Of a DNA stretch of 64,000 nucleotides, positions 1 to 7,577 are shown piece after piece. Both the position numbers and the translations under genes were made by a program. This stretch comes from Arthrobacter_B citreus (lineage in GTDB: Bacteria; Actinomycetota; Actinomycetes; Actinomycetales; Micrococcaceae), in assembly GCF_042429235.1 (NCBI RefSeq), contig NZ_JBHMBA010000002.1. One strand, written 5' to 3'. Position 1 is the stretch's first letter. The number at the start of each line of letters is the position of its first letter. The notes beneath the pieces are model-generated. The model ran no database searches. It was not told the origin of the DNA and worked only from the letters and a program-made list of their open reading frames with translations.

Positions 1-669
1 CAGGAACTCATCCGAAGTAATGGTGTAGCTGTCGCCGATTGCCTCGCCCCGGCCCAGCAGACCGGTAAAGGCCCGGGCAAAGTCGCGGCTGTGGGTCAGC
101 GTCCACAGCGAGGTGCCGTCGCCGTGCACGATGACCGGCAGCCCGGCCCGCATCCGGTGCACGTCTGTCCAGCCGCCCATCAGGGGAATCATGGTGCGGT
201 CATAGGTATGGGAAGGCCGCACCACAGTGCCCGGGAATCCTTCGTTCCGATAGGCGGATACCAGGAGGTCCTCGCAGGCAATTTTGTCCCGGGAGTACTG
301 CCAGAACGGATTGCGCAGGGGAGTGGACTCAAGGATCGGGAGCCGGGCCGGGGGCTTCTGGTACGCCGAAGCCGAACTGATGAACACGTACTGTCCGGTC
401 CGGCCGCGGAACAGGTCCATGCCCGCGGCGAGCTGTTCGGGGACAAAGGAAATGAAGTCGGCAACGGCGTCGAACTCACGGCCCAGAAGAACTCTTGAAG
501 CCGCCGCGGTGTCGCGGATGTCAGCATGCAGCACTTCCACGCCGGGCGGAGCAGGCCTGGCGGCGGAGACCCCGCGGTTCAGCAGTGTCACCCGATGCCC
601 CAGCTGGCTGGCATGCTCGGCGACCGCCGAGCTGATGACACCGGTTCCGCCGATGAGAAGAATGTCCAT
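1..669 (-). CDS. NAD-dependent epimerase/dehydratase, C-terminus cut by window edge
   Basis: The reverse strand is open from an ATG at 669 to the left window edge, giving the first 223 residues. The protein starts MDILLIGGTGVISSAV, a Rossmann nucleotide-binding loop, and has YSRDK near residue 140, matching the YxxxK catalytic pair of extended short-chain dehydrogenases. The region SSASAYQK just before it fits the catalytic Ser/Thr strand. Family members oxidise or epimerise nucleotide sugars or related alcohols using NAD(P); the substrate cannot be told from this part. The stop codon lies outside the window, so the protein is truncated by the boundary, not necessarily broken. Confidence 0.85.
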   Translation of the reverse strand, partial: MDILLIGGTGVISSAVAEHASQLGHRVTLLNRGVSAARPAPPGVEVLHADIRDTAAASRVLLGREFDAVADFISFVPEQLAAGMDLFRGRTGQYVFISSASAYQKPPARLPILESTPLRNPFWQYSRDKIACEDLLVSAYRNEGFPGTVVRPSHTYDRTMIPLMGGWTDVHRMRAGLPVIVHGDGTSLWTLTHSRDFARAFTGLLGRGEAIGDSYTITSDEFL

Positions 670-739
670 GTGCACTCCCTGACTGGCCGTAAGAGCCGCG
701 CCGGGGGGCCTGCGCGACACGGAGGAAAGTCCGCAGGGC

Positions 740-1108
740 CTATTCTGCAGCACAATCCGGTTTCTGTCCCGCTTCCGGACCGGCTTCCTGGCCGCCGGTG
801 CGCTCGCCGAGGCCGGTCTTCCGGCCGCCGCTGGAGCGCCGGGTCACTGCGGACGCCCACACCCAGGTGGCCCGCCGGATACCGGCATCGGTCCACAGCA
901 CCTGTACCGCTTTGGCGTTCCAGGTGCATGCTTCGCCCTTCACCCGCTCGGCGGCGTTCGGGAACCGGATCCAGGCCCAGACGGGAATGCCCGGCACGGA
1001 GGTGGTGGCGGGATGGTGCTCAAAATCCAGCTCATCCGGCGTGAGCTCAATCGGCTCCGCGCGTCTGGCGTAGCGGGCGGCGAGCCGTGCCGCCGCTTCC
1101 TGATCCAT
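740..1108 (-). CDS. Hypothetical protein, Trp-rich, divergent to SRAP gene
   Basis: I do not recognise this 122-residue protein. It starts MDQEAAARLAARYARRAEP and has a tryptophan-rich core (VWAWIRF, then CTWNAKAVQVLW, then TWVWASAVTRR), followed by a Gly/Glu/Lys-rich, probably disordered tail. The core reads like a small folded beta domain. The reading frame extends up to 1183, but the ATG at 1108 is preferred because the longer version would cover the intergenic region and the start of the divergent SRAP gene. It is transcribed away from that gene, with a candidate LexA box between the two, so it may be damage-induced. No strong ribosome binding site is visible, which leaves the start uncertain. 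Confidence 0.6.
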   Translation of the reverse strand: MDQEAAARLAARYARRAEPIELTPDELDFEHHPATTSVPGIPVWAWIRFPNAAERVKGEACTWNAKAVQVLWTDAGIRRATWVWASAVTRRSSGGRKTGLGERTGGQEAGPEAGQKPDCAAE

Positions 1109-1118
1109 ACATAAAAGT

Positions 1119-1132
1119 AGAACACATATTCG
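1119..1132. promoter_or_regulatory. Candidate LexA (SOS) box between divergent genes
   Basis: The 14 bases AGAACACATATTCG match 12 of 14 positions of the actinobacterial LexA consensus CGAAC-RNRY-GTTYG as I know it. The site lies between the hypothetical gene (start 1108) and the SRAP gene (start 1182), 49 bases before the latter. SRAP proteins are SOS-response-associated, which fits. No binding data are available, and two mismatches make this a candidate only. Confidence 0.5.
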
Positions 1133-1181
1133 AATCACCGGATGTCCCGGAAGAGTCCGTTCCCGGATGCACAATGGGAGC

Positions 1182-2006
1182 ATGTGCGGACGTTACGTAA
1201 TGGCAAAGGCAACATCTGACCTAGTGGCAGCCTTCAACGCCGAACAAGCGGTGGGGGATGACATTGCCCCGTCCTGGAATGTGGCCCCCACTGACGATGT
1301 GCGGATTGTCACCGAGCGTGCCCGCCGCCGTGCAGGTGCCGGCGAGGGTAAGGGAGCGGACGACGGCGAGGGTAAGGGCGCCGACGACGGCGAGGGGGAA
1401 CACGGCGGCGGCAGCGGGCACGGCGGGCGCCCTGACGGAAGCGCGTCCCCTGACGTCACCGTCCGGCGGCTGGCAACCGCCAAATGGGGTTTGGTGCCCG
1501 TCTGGGCGAAGGATGCCAAGATTGGTGCCCGGATGATCAACGCCCGCCGGGAAACCGTCCTGGAGAAGCCGGCGTTCCGGAAAGCGGCAAGGAAGCGCCG
1601 GGCGCTGGTTCCGGCCGACGGCTACTACGAGTGGGAAAAATCGGGATCCACCAAGATTCCCACCTACTTGTACTCCCCGACCGAGGATCCGTTGGCGTTT
1701 GCCGGACTCTATGAGTACTGGCCGGACCCTTCGCTGCCCGAGGACCATGAGCACAAGTGGCTGGTCAGCTTCACCATCATCACCACGCAGGCCAGCGACG
1801 CCCTGGGGCACATCCACGACCGTACGCCGCTGATCGTTCCGCCGGACCTCTATGGAGATTGGCTGGACCCGCTGTTGTCCGAAACCACGGACGTCCAGCA
1901 GCTGCTCGACGCGGTTCCGGAACCGGTGCTGACTCCGCGGGTGGTTTCCAGCGAAGTGAACTCGGTCCGCAACAACGGACCCCAGCTGATCCTTCCGGCG
2001 GATTGA
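1182..2006 (+). CDS. SRAP (SOS response-associated peptidase, YedK/HMCES-type) protein 1
   Basis: The protein begins MCGRYVMAK. In this family Cys2 becomes the N-terminal residue after Met removal and crosslinks covalently to abasic sites in single-stranded DNA, shielding them; this fixes the start at 1182 although the frame is open to 1167. Other expected residues are visible: Asn33 in SWNVAPT, the NARRETVLEKPAFR segment, Glu in GYYEWEK, and His in HIHDRTPLIVP. At 274 residues it is longer than the usual 220-230 because of a Gly/Glu/Asp-rich insert around residues 50-90 made by a tandem DNA repeat. A paralogue lies at 13051. A candidate LexA box precedes the gene, and a hairpin terminator begins inside its last codons. 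Confidence 0.93.
   Translation: MCGRYVMAKATSDLVAAFNAEQAVGDDIAPSWNVAPTDDVRIVTERARRRAGAGEGKGADDGEGKGADDGEGEHGGGSGHGGRPDGSASPDVTVRRLATAKWGLVPVWAKDAKIGARMINARRETVLEKPAFRKAARKRRALVPADGYYEWEKSGSTKIPTYLYSPTEDPLAFAGLYEYWPDPSLPEDHEHKWLVSFTIITTQASDALGHIHDRTPLIVPPDLYGDWLDPLLSETTDVQQLLDAVPEPVLTPRVVSSEVNSVRNNGPQLILPAD
1341..1394 (+). repeat. 24-bp in-frame tandem repeat inside SRAP 1
   Basis: Two adjacent 24-base units (1341-1364 and 1365-1388) differ at only two positions and are followed by a partial third unit. Each encodes GEGKGADD, so the expansion keeps the reading frame. It falls in a loop between the first strand block (VRIVTERARRR) and the next (VTVRRLATAKWG), where length variation should be tolerated. 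Confidence 0.85.
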
Positions 2007-2025
2007 TCCCGCCGGAAGGATCAGC
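1985..2025. terminator. Hairpin terminator between convergent SRAP 1 and AKR genes
   Basis: A perfect 17-base inverted repeat (1985-2001 and 2009-2025) has a 7-base loop. The SRAP stop codon (2004-2006) sits in the loop, and the convergent aldo/keto reductase gene ends 18 bases further on. There is no T-tract, so it may act as a bidirectional barrier rather than a classical intrinsic terminator. Confidence 0.65.
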
Positions 2026-2043
2026 TGTGAGGAGCAAACGCGG

Positions 2044-3015
2044 CTACCAGGCGTAGTCCTCCGGCGCCGTGCGGTGGCCCGGGAAAATGGTGTCCAGGCG
2101 GCCGAGCATGTCAGCGTCCAGCTCCACGTCCAGTGCCTTCAACGCGTCATCGAGCTGGTCCTGGATCCGCGGACCGACGATGGGGGCGGTGACCGCCGGC
2201 TGGTGCAGCAGCCAGGCCAGGGCGAGGATTCCGGGGGCAACTCCGATTTCGTCAGCGAAGTCCTCGTACTGAACCAGGGCATCCCTGTGGGTCTCCAGCG
2301 CCTCCTTGGCCCGGCCCTCCGTCCGGCGTCCGCCCTGCTCCGTTTTCTTCAGCACGCCGCCCAGCAGGCCACCCTCCAGCGGAGACCACGGCAGCAGTCC
2401 CAGCCCGTAATGCTGGGCTGCCGGAATAACCTCGAGCTCCACCGTGCGGCTGATCAGGTTGTAAATGGACTGTTCGCTGACAAGGCCGTTGAAGTTCCGG
2501 CGCCGGGCAGCCTCCTGCGCCTGGCTGATGTGCCAGCCAGCGAAGTTCGAGCTGCCGTTGTAGATAATCTTTCCCTGCTGGACAGCCACTTCCATGGCCT
2601 GCCAAATCTCGTCCCAGGGCGTGTTCCGGTCAACGTGGTGGAACTGGTAGAGGTCGATGTAATCGGTTTGCAGGCGTTTGAGGCTTGCGTCCAGCGCCCG
2701 GCGGATATTCAGCGCCGACAGGAAAGTGTCGTTGGGCTTTTCGCTCATCGATCCGTACAGCTTGGTGGCCAGCACGGTGTCCTCCCGCCGTCCACCGCCC
2801 TTGGCGAACCACCGGCCCACGATTTCCTCGGTCCATCCCTTGTTTTCACCCCAGCCGTAGACGTTGGCGGTGTCAAAGAAATTAATGCCTGCCTCGCGCG
2901 CGGAGTCCATGATGGCGTGTGCATCGGACTCCTCGGTCTTGGGCCCAAAGTTCATGGTGCCCAGGCAGAGGCGGGAAACGCTGAGGCCGGACCGGCCAAG
3001 ATGGGTGTACTGCAT
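2044..3015 (-). CDS. Aldo/keto reductase (YghZ/Tas-like)
   Basis: This is a 323-residue TIM-barrel NADPH-dependent oxidoreductase. It starts MQYTHLGRSGLSVSRLCLG, typical of the family; the frame extends to 3222 but the upstream residues do not look like AKR sequence. Catalytic tetrad residues are visible: Asp and Tyr in FFDTANVYGWG, Lys in LATKLYG and His in YQFHHVD. The cofactor-binding region near the C-terminus reads APIVGPRIQDQLDDAL. The motif pattern resembles reductases of glyceraldehyde phosphate or methylglyoxal-type aldehydes, but substrates are not predictable. It is divergent from a second aldo/keto reductase of a different subfamily, and the two share a roughly 157-base promoter region. 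Confidence 0.88.
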   Translation of the reverse strand: MQYTHLGRSGLSVSRLCLGTMNFGPKTEESDAHAIMDSAREAGINFFDTANVYGWGENKGWTEEIVGRWFAKGGGRREDTVLATKLYGSMSEKPNDTFLSALNIRRALDASLKRLQTDYIDLYQFHHVDRNTPWDEIWQAMEVAVQQGKIIYNGSSNFAGWHISQAQEAARRRNFNGLVSEQSIYNLISRTVELEVIPAAQHYGLGLLPWSPLEGGLLGGVLKKTEQGGRRTEGRAKEALETHRDALVQYEDFADEIGVAPGILALAWLLHQPAVTAPIVGPRIQDQLDDALKALDVELDADMLGRLDTIFPGHRTAPEDYAW

Positions 3016-3172
3016 AAAATCCTCGCTTGGAGTGGAAGGTGGAATTCTGCGTCTCTCGGGGAGGCGCTCGGTGCAGGACCCATTCTGCGCGGTCCGGCGC
3101 ACTCCGGCTAGGGGTACCGTGAGGCCCCTCCCGACAAATAGGGTTGGAGACCAACCGCTACGAAAGGCCGAC

Positions 3173-4009
3173 ATGACCCACCAAAATGTTCCCGGAGTGA
3201 CGCTGAACAACGGAGTCCGCATTCCACAGCTCGGATTCGGTGTTTTCCAGATTCCGAATGAAAATACGCAGATGGCCGTTGAAGCGGCGCTCGAGGCCGG
3301 CTACCGGCACATTGACACCGCGGCGGCCTACCGCAACGAAGCGGGTGTTGGTGCTGCGGTTGCGGCCTCGGGCATTCCCCGGGAGGACCTTTTCATCACC
3401 ACCAAGCTCCGCAACGGCGACCAGGCGAGGGCACGGGCCGCTTTCGAGGACAGCCGGGCTGCCCTTGGTCTGGAACAGGTGGACCTTTACCTGATTCATT
3501 GGCCGGTGCCGTCCCAGGGATTGTTCCTGCAGGCCTGGAAAGACATGGAGCAGATCTATTCCGACGGATTGGTCCGCGCCATCGGCGTCTCCAACTTCCT
3601 TCCGGAACATTTGGACGAACTGACCGGCGCCGCCGACGTCGCTCCCGCCGTGAACCAGATCGAGCTGCATCCGACGTTCGCGCAGCGTGCGCTCGCGGAC
3701 GCCACCCGCCGCCACGGCATTGCGGTGGAGGCTTACAGCCCGCTGGGGCAGGGCGAAGACCTGGAGAACAGCGCGGTCCTGGAAATCGCGCTTAATCACG
3801 GAGCAACCCCGGCCCAGGTGGTGCTGGCATGGCAGCTGGCCTCGGGGAACATTGCCATCCCCAAGTCGGTGACCCCGGAGCGCATCCGGGAGAATCTCGA
3901 ATCGGTCAGCGTGGAGCTCACGCCCGCCGAGATGGAACGGATCAACGAGCTCGACGCCGGCATGCGGCTTGGAGCGGATCCCGCCACTGCCTCCTTCAGC
4001 CAGTACTGA
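3173..4009 (+). CDS. Aldo/keto reductase (AKR5-like, 2,5-diketo-gluconate reductase type)
   Basis: A 278-residue member of the shorter AKR branch. It starts MTHQNVPGVTLNNGVRIPQLG after CGAAAGG at 3161-3167, which decides the start although the frame is open much further upstream. The catalytic residues are Asp and Tyr in HIDTAAAYRNE, Lys in ITTKLRNG and His in LIHWPVP; IPKSVTPERIRENL is the usual C-terminal NADPH phosphate-binding motif. Such enzymes reduce small aldehydes and ketones in the cytosol. It is transcribed divergently from the AKR at 2044-3015 and may be co-transcribed with the thioesterase gene 73 bases downstream. Confidence 0.9.
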   Translation: MTHQNVPGVTLNNGVRIPQLGFGVFQIPNENTQMAVEAALEAGYRHIDTAAAYRNEAGVGAAVAASGIPREDLFITTKLRNGDQARARAAFEDSRAALGLEQVDLYLIHWPVPSQGLFLQAWKDMEQIYSDGLVRAIGVSNFLPEHLDELTGAADVAPAVNQIELHPTFAQRALADATRRHGIAVEAYSPLGQGEDLENSAVLEIALNHGATPAQVVLAWQLASGNIAIPKSVTPERIRENLESVSVELTPAEMERINELDAGMRLGADPATASFSQY

Positions 4010-4082
4010 TGACGGCGCTCAGTCCGCAGACGGACGGGCTGGGGTAGCCTGAACACCAAAACCTGAACCACAAGGAGGCTCG

Positions 4083-4871
4083 GTGCCCGAGTCGTATTAC
4101 CGCGCCCTGGGCGAGGACAGCTTTGAATCCACTATCCACACCCAGGGTGCGTGGAATGACCATGAGCAGCACATGTCACCTGTCGCGGGGATCCTTGCCT
4201 ACGCCTTGGAGAACTGCAGCCCCCGCGAAGACATGCGCCTGGCACGGATCAGTTACGACATCCTGGGCGTCATTCCCCGCGGCACCTTTGATGTGCGAAC
4301 GAAGATTCTTCGGCCCGGACGCACCATCGAACTGCTCGAGGCGGAGCTGATCGCGGAAGGCCGGACGGCGGTGCGGGCCACCGCGTGGCGGCTGGTGAAG
4401 GGCTCGACGGCGGAAGTCGCGGCCCTCGAGGACGCCCGGATGCCGGGACCGGACGGGCTGGAAACAGCTCAGGGAATGACCCAGTGGCCGGGAGACTTTA
4501 TCGGTTCCCTCGATTTCCGCGCGGTTGAGGGCCTGCGGCCGGGCCGCGGCCAGGTGTGGGTACGCACGCCGTACGAGATGATTGCCGGCACGCCCGCCAG
4601 CGATCTCGTGCGCCTGGTGGGGCTGGTGGACACCGCCAACGGCATCGCGGCGCGGGTGCCCCCGGGCGGGGACAGCTACATGTTTCCCAACGTCGACCTG
4701 CAGATCCACCTCCACCGTTCGCCCCGCGGCGAGTGGCTGGGGCTGGACACGCGGGTCACGTTCGGCATCGACGGCATTGGCCTGACGTCGTCTGTCCTTC
4801 ATGATTCCGAAGGTCCCTTCGGGCGCAGCGAACAGATCCTGACCGTGCGCCGTCTGGGCCGGAACAGCTAG
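4083..4871 (+). CDS. Thioesterase family protein (double hot-dog, TesB-like)
   Basis: 262 residues with a GTG start, set 4 bases after a strong AAGGAGG (4072-4078). The N-terminal half (MSPVAGILAYALENCSP, then LARISYDILGVIPRGTFDV) looks like the first hot-dog repeat of acyl-CoA thioesterases. The C-terminal half (LVGLVDTANGIAARV, then FPNVDLQIHLHRSPRGEWLG, then GLTSSVLHDSEGPFGRSEQ) looks like the second, including the Asp and the typical ending of TesB-type enzymes. Members hydrolyse acyl-CoA esters in the cytosol. The lipoate ligase-like gene starts 8 bases after the stop, so the two are probably one transcript. Confidence 0.82.
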   Translation: MPESYYRALGEDSFESTIHTQGAWNDHEQHMSPVAGILAYALENCSPREDMRLARISYDILGVIPRGTFDVRTKILRPGRTIELLEAELIAEGRTAVRATAWRLVKGSTAEVAALEDARMPGPDGLETAQGMTQWPGDFIGSLDFRAVEGLRPGRGQVWVRTPYEMIAGTPASDLVRLVGLVDTANGIAARVPPGGDSYMFPNVDLQIHLHRSPRGEWLGLDTRVTFGIDGIGLTSSVLHDSEGPFGRSEQILTVRRLGRNS

Positions 4872-4879
4872 GCCGCGCC

Positions 4880-5689
4880 ATGCCGCAAGACCCGCCGCCC
4901 CTCGCCGTCGTACGCCAGGGTGCCAGTCTTGGAGCAGCCGGCGACTTGGACTTCGCCCTTGCAATGCTGGCTGCCGCCCGCGCCGGCGGCCTGGGCCCCA
5001 CACTCCGGCTGTACCGTCCGCTGCCCACCGTGGCGCTGGGCCAGCGTGATGCCCGGCTTCCCGGATTCGACGCTGCGGCCGAAGCCTGCCGGGCCCAGGG
5101 CTTTGAACCGCTCGTCCGGAAGGCCGGCGGCCGCGCCGCCGCCTACCACCACGGCTGCCTGATCCTGGACCATGTGGAGCCCGGGGGTGATGGGGTGGCG
5201 GGATCCCGGCCGCGGTTCGCCGCGTTCGGTGAGCTGTACGCGTCCGCACTGCGAGCAGCCGGCGTCGACGCCGCTGTGGGGGAGATTCCCGGTGAATACT
5301 GCCCGGGAGAGTTCACCGTTCACGGCACTACGGGCACCGGACGCAAAATCAAGCTGGTCGGTACGGCCCAGCGCGTGGTCAACGGAGCGTGGCTCTTTTC
5401 CTCAGTGGTTGTCGTACAGGATGCCGCACCGCTGCGCCGGGTCCTCTCCCACTGCTACTCCGCGCTGGGACTGGAATGGAATCCGGAAACCGCCGGGGCA
5501 GCGGAGGACGCAACGGTCACGGCGGACGCCGCCGGGACACCGGAAGCAGTATCGGTCGAGTCCGTCGCAGCGGCACTGATTGACGCCTATGCGGCCGCCC
5601 GGTCCGTGGCCTCCGTGAGTTTCGGGACCCTTGCAGCTTCCGTTGGCAGCCGCAGCGCCACCGTGCCAAATGCCGTCCCTGTCCAGTAA
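4880..5689 (+). CDS. Lipoate-protein ligase / octanoyltransferase-family protein
   Basis: 269 residues of the LplA/LipB/LipM fold. The LVRKAGGRAAAYHHGCL segment matches the R-x-x-GG-x-x-x-x-H substrate-binding motif, and GEYCPGEFTVHG followed by GRKIKLVGTAQR matches the Gly-rich lipoyl-AMP/acceptor loop with its conserved Lys. These enzymes attach lipoate or octanoate to lysines of dehydrogenase E2 and GcvH proteins. The Cys in YCPGEF could be a LipM-type nucleophile, so ligase and transferase roles cannot be separated here. No clear ribosome binding site is seen at the ATG; translation may be coupled to the thioesterase gene. The C-terminal 70 residues are Ala-rich. Confidence 0.8.
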   Translation: MPQDPPPLAVVRQGASLGAAGDLDFALAMLAAARAGGLGPTLRLYRPLPTVALGQRDARLPGFDAAAEACRAQGFEPLVRKAGGRAAAYHHGCLILDHVEPGGDGVAGSRPRFAAFGELYASALRAAGVDAAVGEIPGEYCPGEFTVHGTTGTGRKIKLVGTAQRVVNGAWLFSSVVVVQDAAPLRRVLSHCYSALGLEWNPETAGAAEDATVTADAAGTPEAVSVESVAAALIDAYAAARSVASVSFGTLAASVGSRSATVPNAVPVQ

Positions 5690-5750
5690 CCTGTGCATCG
5701 ATCAGTAAGCTTGCTTTAGGTTCTGCACACCGCCGTAAGAAGGAAGACCC

Positions 5751-6578
5751 GTGGCCATCAACACGACCAAGAAAACCTCAGCCAAAAAAACGACCAAGAA
5801 CACCGTGGAAAACACGGCCCTGCGCCTCAAGGCAGTCCTGGAGGTCCTGGCCGCCGAGGATCCGTCGGCAGAGCGGCGGATCAGCCGGGGAGAGGTCCTC
5901 GCCGCCGCCGTGACCCGGGTACCGCTGGAAGGCCGGGAAGCGGAGCTGCTGGCCAGTGGCGCCGCCCGGGGGGAGCGTTCCCTCGCCACGGCCACCACCA
6001 AGCTGGTCAAAGCCGGCTGGATCATCAAGGAAGGGCGGGCCGGCTGGAGCATTACGGCGCATGGCCGCCGTGCCCTGGAGGATTTCCCGGCAACAGCGGA
6101 CCTGCTCGCAGCCATGGAACATCCGGCTCCGGCAGCGGAGGACCCTTCCTCAGCTGATCCCGAAACAGTCATTGAAGAGGCGCTGCAGGAAGCCGCAGTT
6201 GTGCCGGAGGCTCCGCAGGAACAGCACGGGGCGCATCAGGGTGCCGAAAGCCCCGAGCCGTCCTTTCCCCAGCCCGGCGCCGTCGTGGTGGCTGGAAACT
6301 TTGGCGGCATCGTGGGCGGCGCGGACTGGGATCCGGCGGGTGCGGAACTGCAGCTCACCTTTGACCGCAGCGACGAACTGTGGAAGCTGACCCTGGATCT
6401 TCCGGCCGGACACTATGAGTACAAGGTGGCGCTGGACGGTTCGTGGGAGGAGAACTACGGCAGGGACGGACACCGGGACGGAGCAAATTCCGAGATGTCG
6501 CACGACGGCGGAGCACTCACGTTCCTCTACGACCACGCGACGCACCTGGTCATCACCAAGCCGGACGTTAACGGATAG
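5751..6578 (+). CDS. Mrr_N-like winged helix fused to pullulanase X25-like domain
   Basis: 275 residues, GTG start after AAGGAAG. There is a Lys/Thr-rich N-terminus, then at about residues 25-115 a region resembling the Mrr N-terminal winged helix (ATTKLVKAGWIIKEGRAGW followed by SITAHGRRAL). An acidic, Pro/Ala-rich linker (about 120-175) follows. The end, from VVVAGNFGG onward, has ADWDPAGAELQLTFD, then LDLPAGHYEYKVALDGSW, ENYGRDG and FLYDHATHLV. That pattern matches the X25 immunoglobulin-like domain of bacterial pullulanases (WDP, LPAG-YEYK, WDENYG, YYDHATHW). There is no signal peptide, so unlike pullulanases it should stay in the cytoplasm. A glycan-linked regulator is possible but unproven. 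Confidence 0.75.
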   Translation: MAINTTKKTSAKKTTKNTVENTALRLKAVLEVLAAEDPSAERRISRGEVLAAAVTRVPLEGREAELLASGAARGERSLATATTKLVKAGWIIKEGRAGWSITAHGRRALEDFPATADLLAAMEHPAPAAEDPSSADPETVIEEALQEAAVVPEAPQEQHGAHQGAESPEPSFPQPGAVVVAGNFGGIVGGADWDPAGAELQLTFDRSDELWKLTLDLPAGHYEYKVALDGSWEENYGRDGHRDGANSEMSHDGGALTFLYDHATHLVITKPDVNG

Positions 6579-6613
6579 ATCCCGGAGGTATGGCGCCGGG
6601 GCGCCTGCCGTCC

Positions 6614-7489
6614 TCAGCGGTCCGCAGCCTCCGGCGTCAGGCCGTGCCGGGACAGGAAGCCCAGCACCGTCTCGGCCACCACCTGCCAGCTGTGGTCAAT
6701 TACCAGCGAGTGTCCGCTGCCGGCAATCTCCAGGTACTCCGTGGGCGATGGCGAGGACCGGTACCGCCGGGCCTCCGCCCGGACCACCGTGGCAGGAACA
6801 ACGCGGTCTTCGCTTGCTCCGGTCAGCAGCAGCGGACCCCTCGCCGCCGACGTATTGACCCGCACGGGGGAGCGCGGATTGATGTTGGCTTCCGCGGCCT
6901 GAAACAGCGGCCGGCCCGGGGCCGGCATCACGCAGGTGGCATGCAGGTCATTGGACTCGCGTTCCGACACGGCATTGGCGAAGGTCCGGCGGAAGTGCTG
7001 CGGCGATTGGCGGAGGATTTTCCGCCGGTTCAGGGGATTCCACAGCATGGGCAGCGATGACCGCAGCTGGACCGGCGACAGCCGCAGCACGCCCCGGAAG
7101 CGGGTTGGCGCCAGGGCCGCGGCTCCCGCGGCGGCGCCGCTGGCGAGCAGCTGCTGGGCCACCAGCCCGCCCAACGAGTGCCCCACTACTATGGGAGGCT
7201 TCCGCAGCCCGCTGATGAATTCCTCGTAGTGAATCAAAACCTCCCGGATGCCCGTTCTGGCCATGAGCCCCGGGAAGGCGTTGGCCGCCGGCAGTGCCTC
7301 GGGTTCTCCCGGCCAACCGGGAGCCACCGGGTCATAGCCGTGCTCGCGGAACAGGTCCAGCCACGGGTCCCAGCTGCTGGCGTGCAGCCACAGCCCGTGG
7401 ACGAACACCACGGGCGTGCGGTCCCCGGGGCGCACCGACCCCGAATCCGTGGAGGGGTAGGGGGTCCGCAGGCTCCCGGCAGGGGTCAT
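6614..7489 (-). CDS. Alpha/beta hydrolase
   Basis: 291 residues. The oxyanion strand TPVVFVHGLWLHASSWDPW and the nucleophile elbow VVGHSLGGLVAQ are clear; the later GASEDRVVP and IAGSGHSLVIDH supply the acid and the catalytic His. The ATG at 7489 is chosen because a GAGGAG lies just upstream; an ATG at 7507 precedes that site. It is a cytosolic serine hydrolase of unknown substrate. The lipase-maturation-factor-like gene lies upstream on the same strand about 90 bases away, which could make them one transcript. Confidence 0.87.
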   Translation of the reverse strand: MTPAGSLRTPYPSTDSGSVRPGDRTPVVFVHGLWLHASSWDPWLDLFREHGYDPVAPGWPGEPEALPAANAFPGLMARTGIREVLIHYEEFISGLRKPPIVVGHSLGGLVAQQLLASGAAAGAAALAPTRFRGVLRLSPVQLRSSLPMLWNPLNRRKILRQSPQHFRRTFANAVSERESNDLHATCVMPAPGRPLFQAAEANINPRSPVRVNTSAARGPLLLTGASEDRVVPATVVRAEARRYRSSPSPTEYLEIAGSGHSLVIDHSWQVVAETVLGFLSRHGLTPEAADR

Positions 7490-7577
7490 GGTCAGTGCTC
7501 CTCGCATCGGAATGCTCCGGTCCGCCGGCCGGATCTGCTGGCCAGTCTGTCATTGTTGGCTCGCGGGGCGGTAGATC

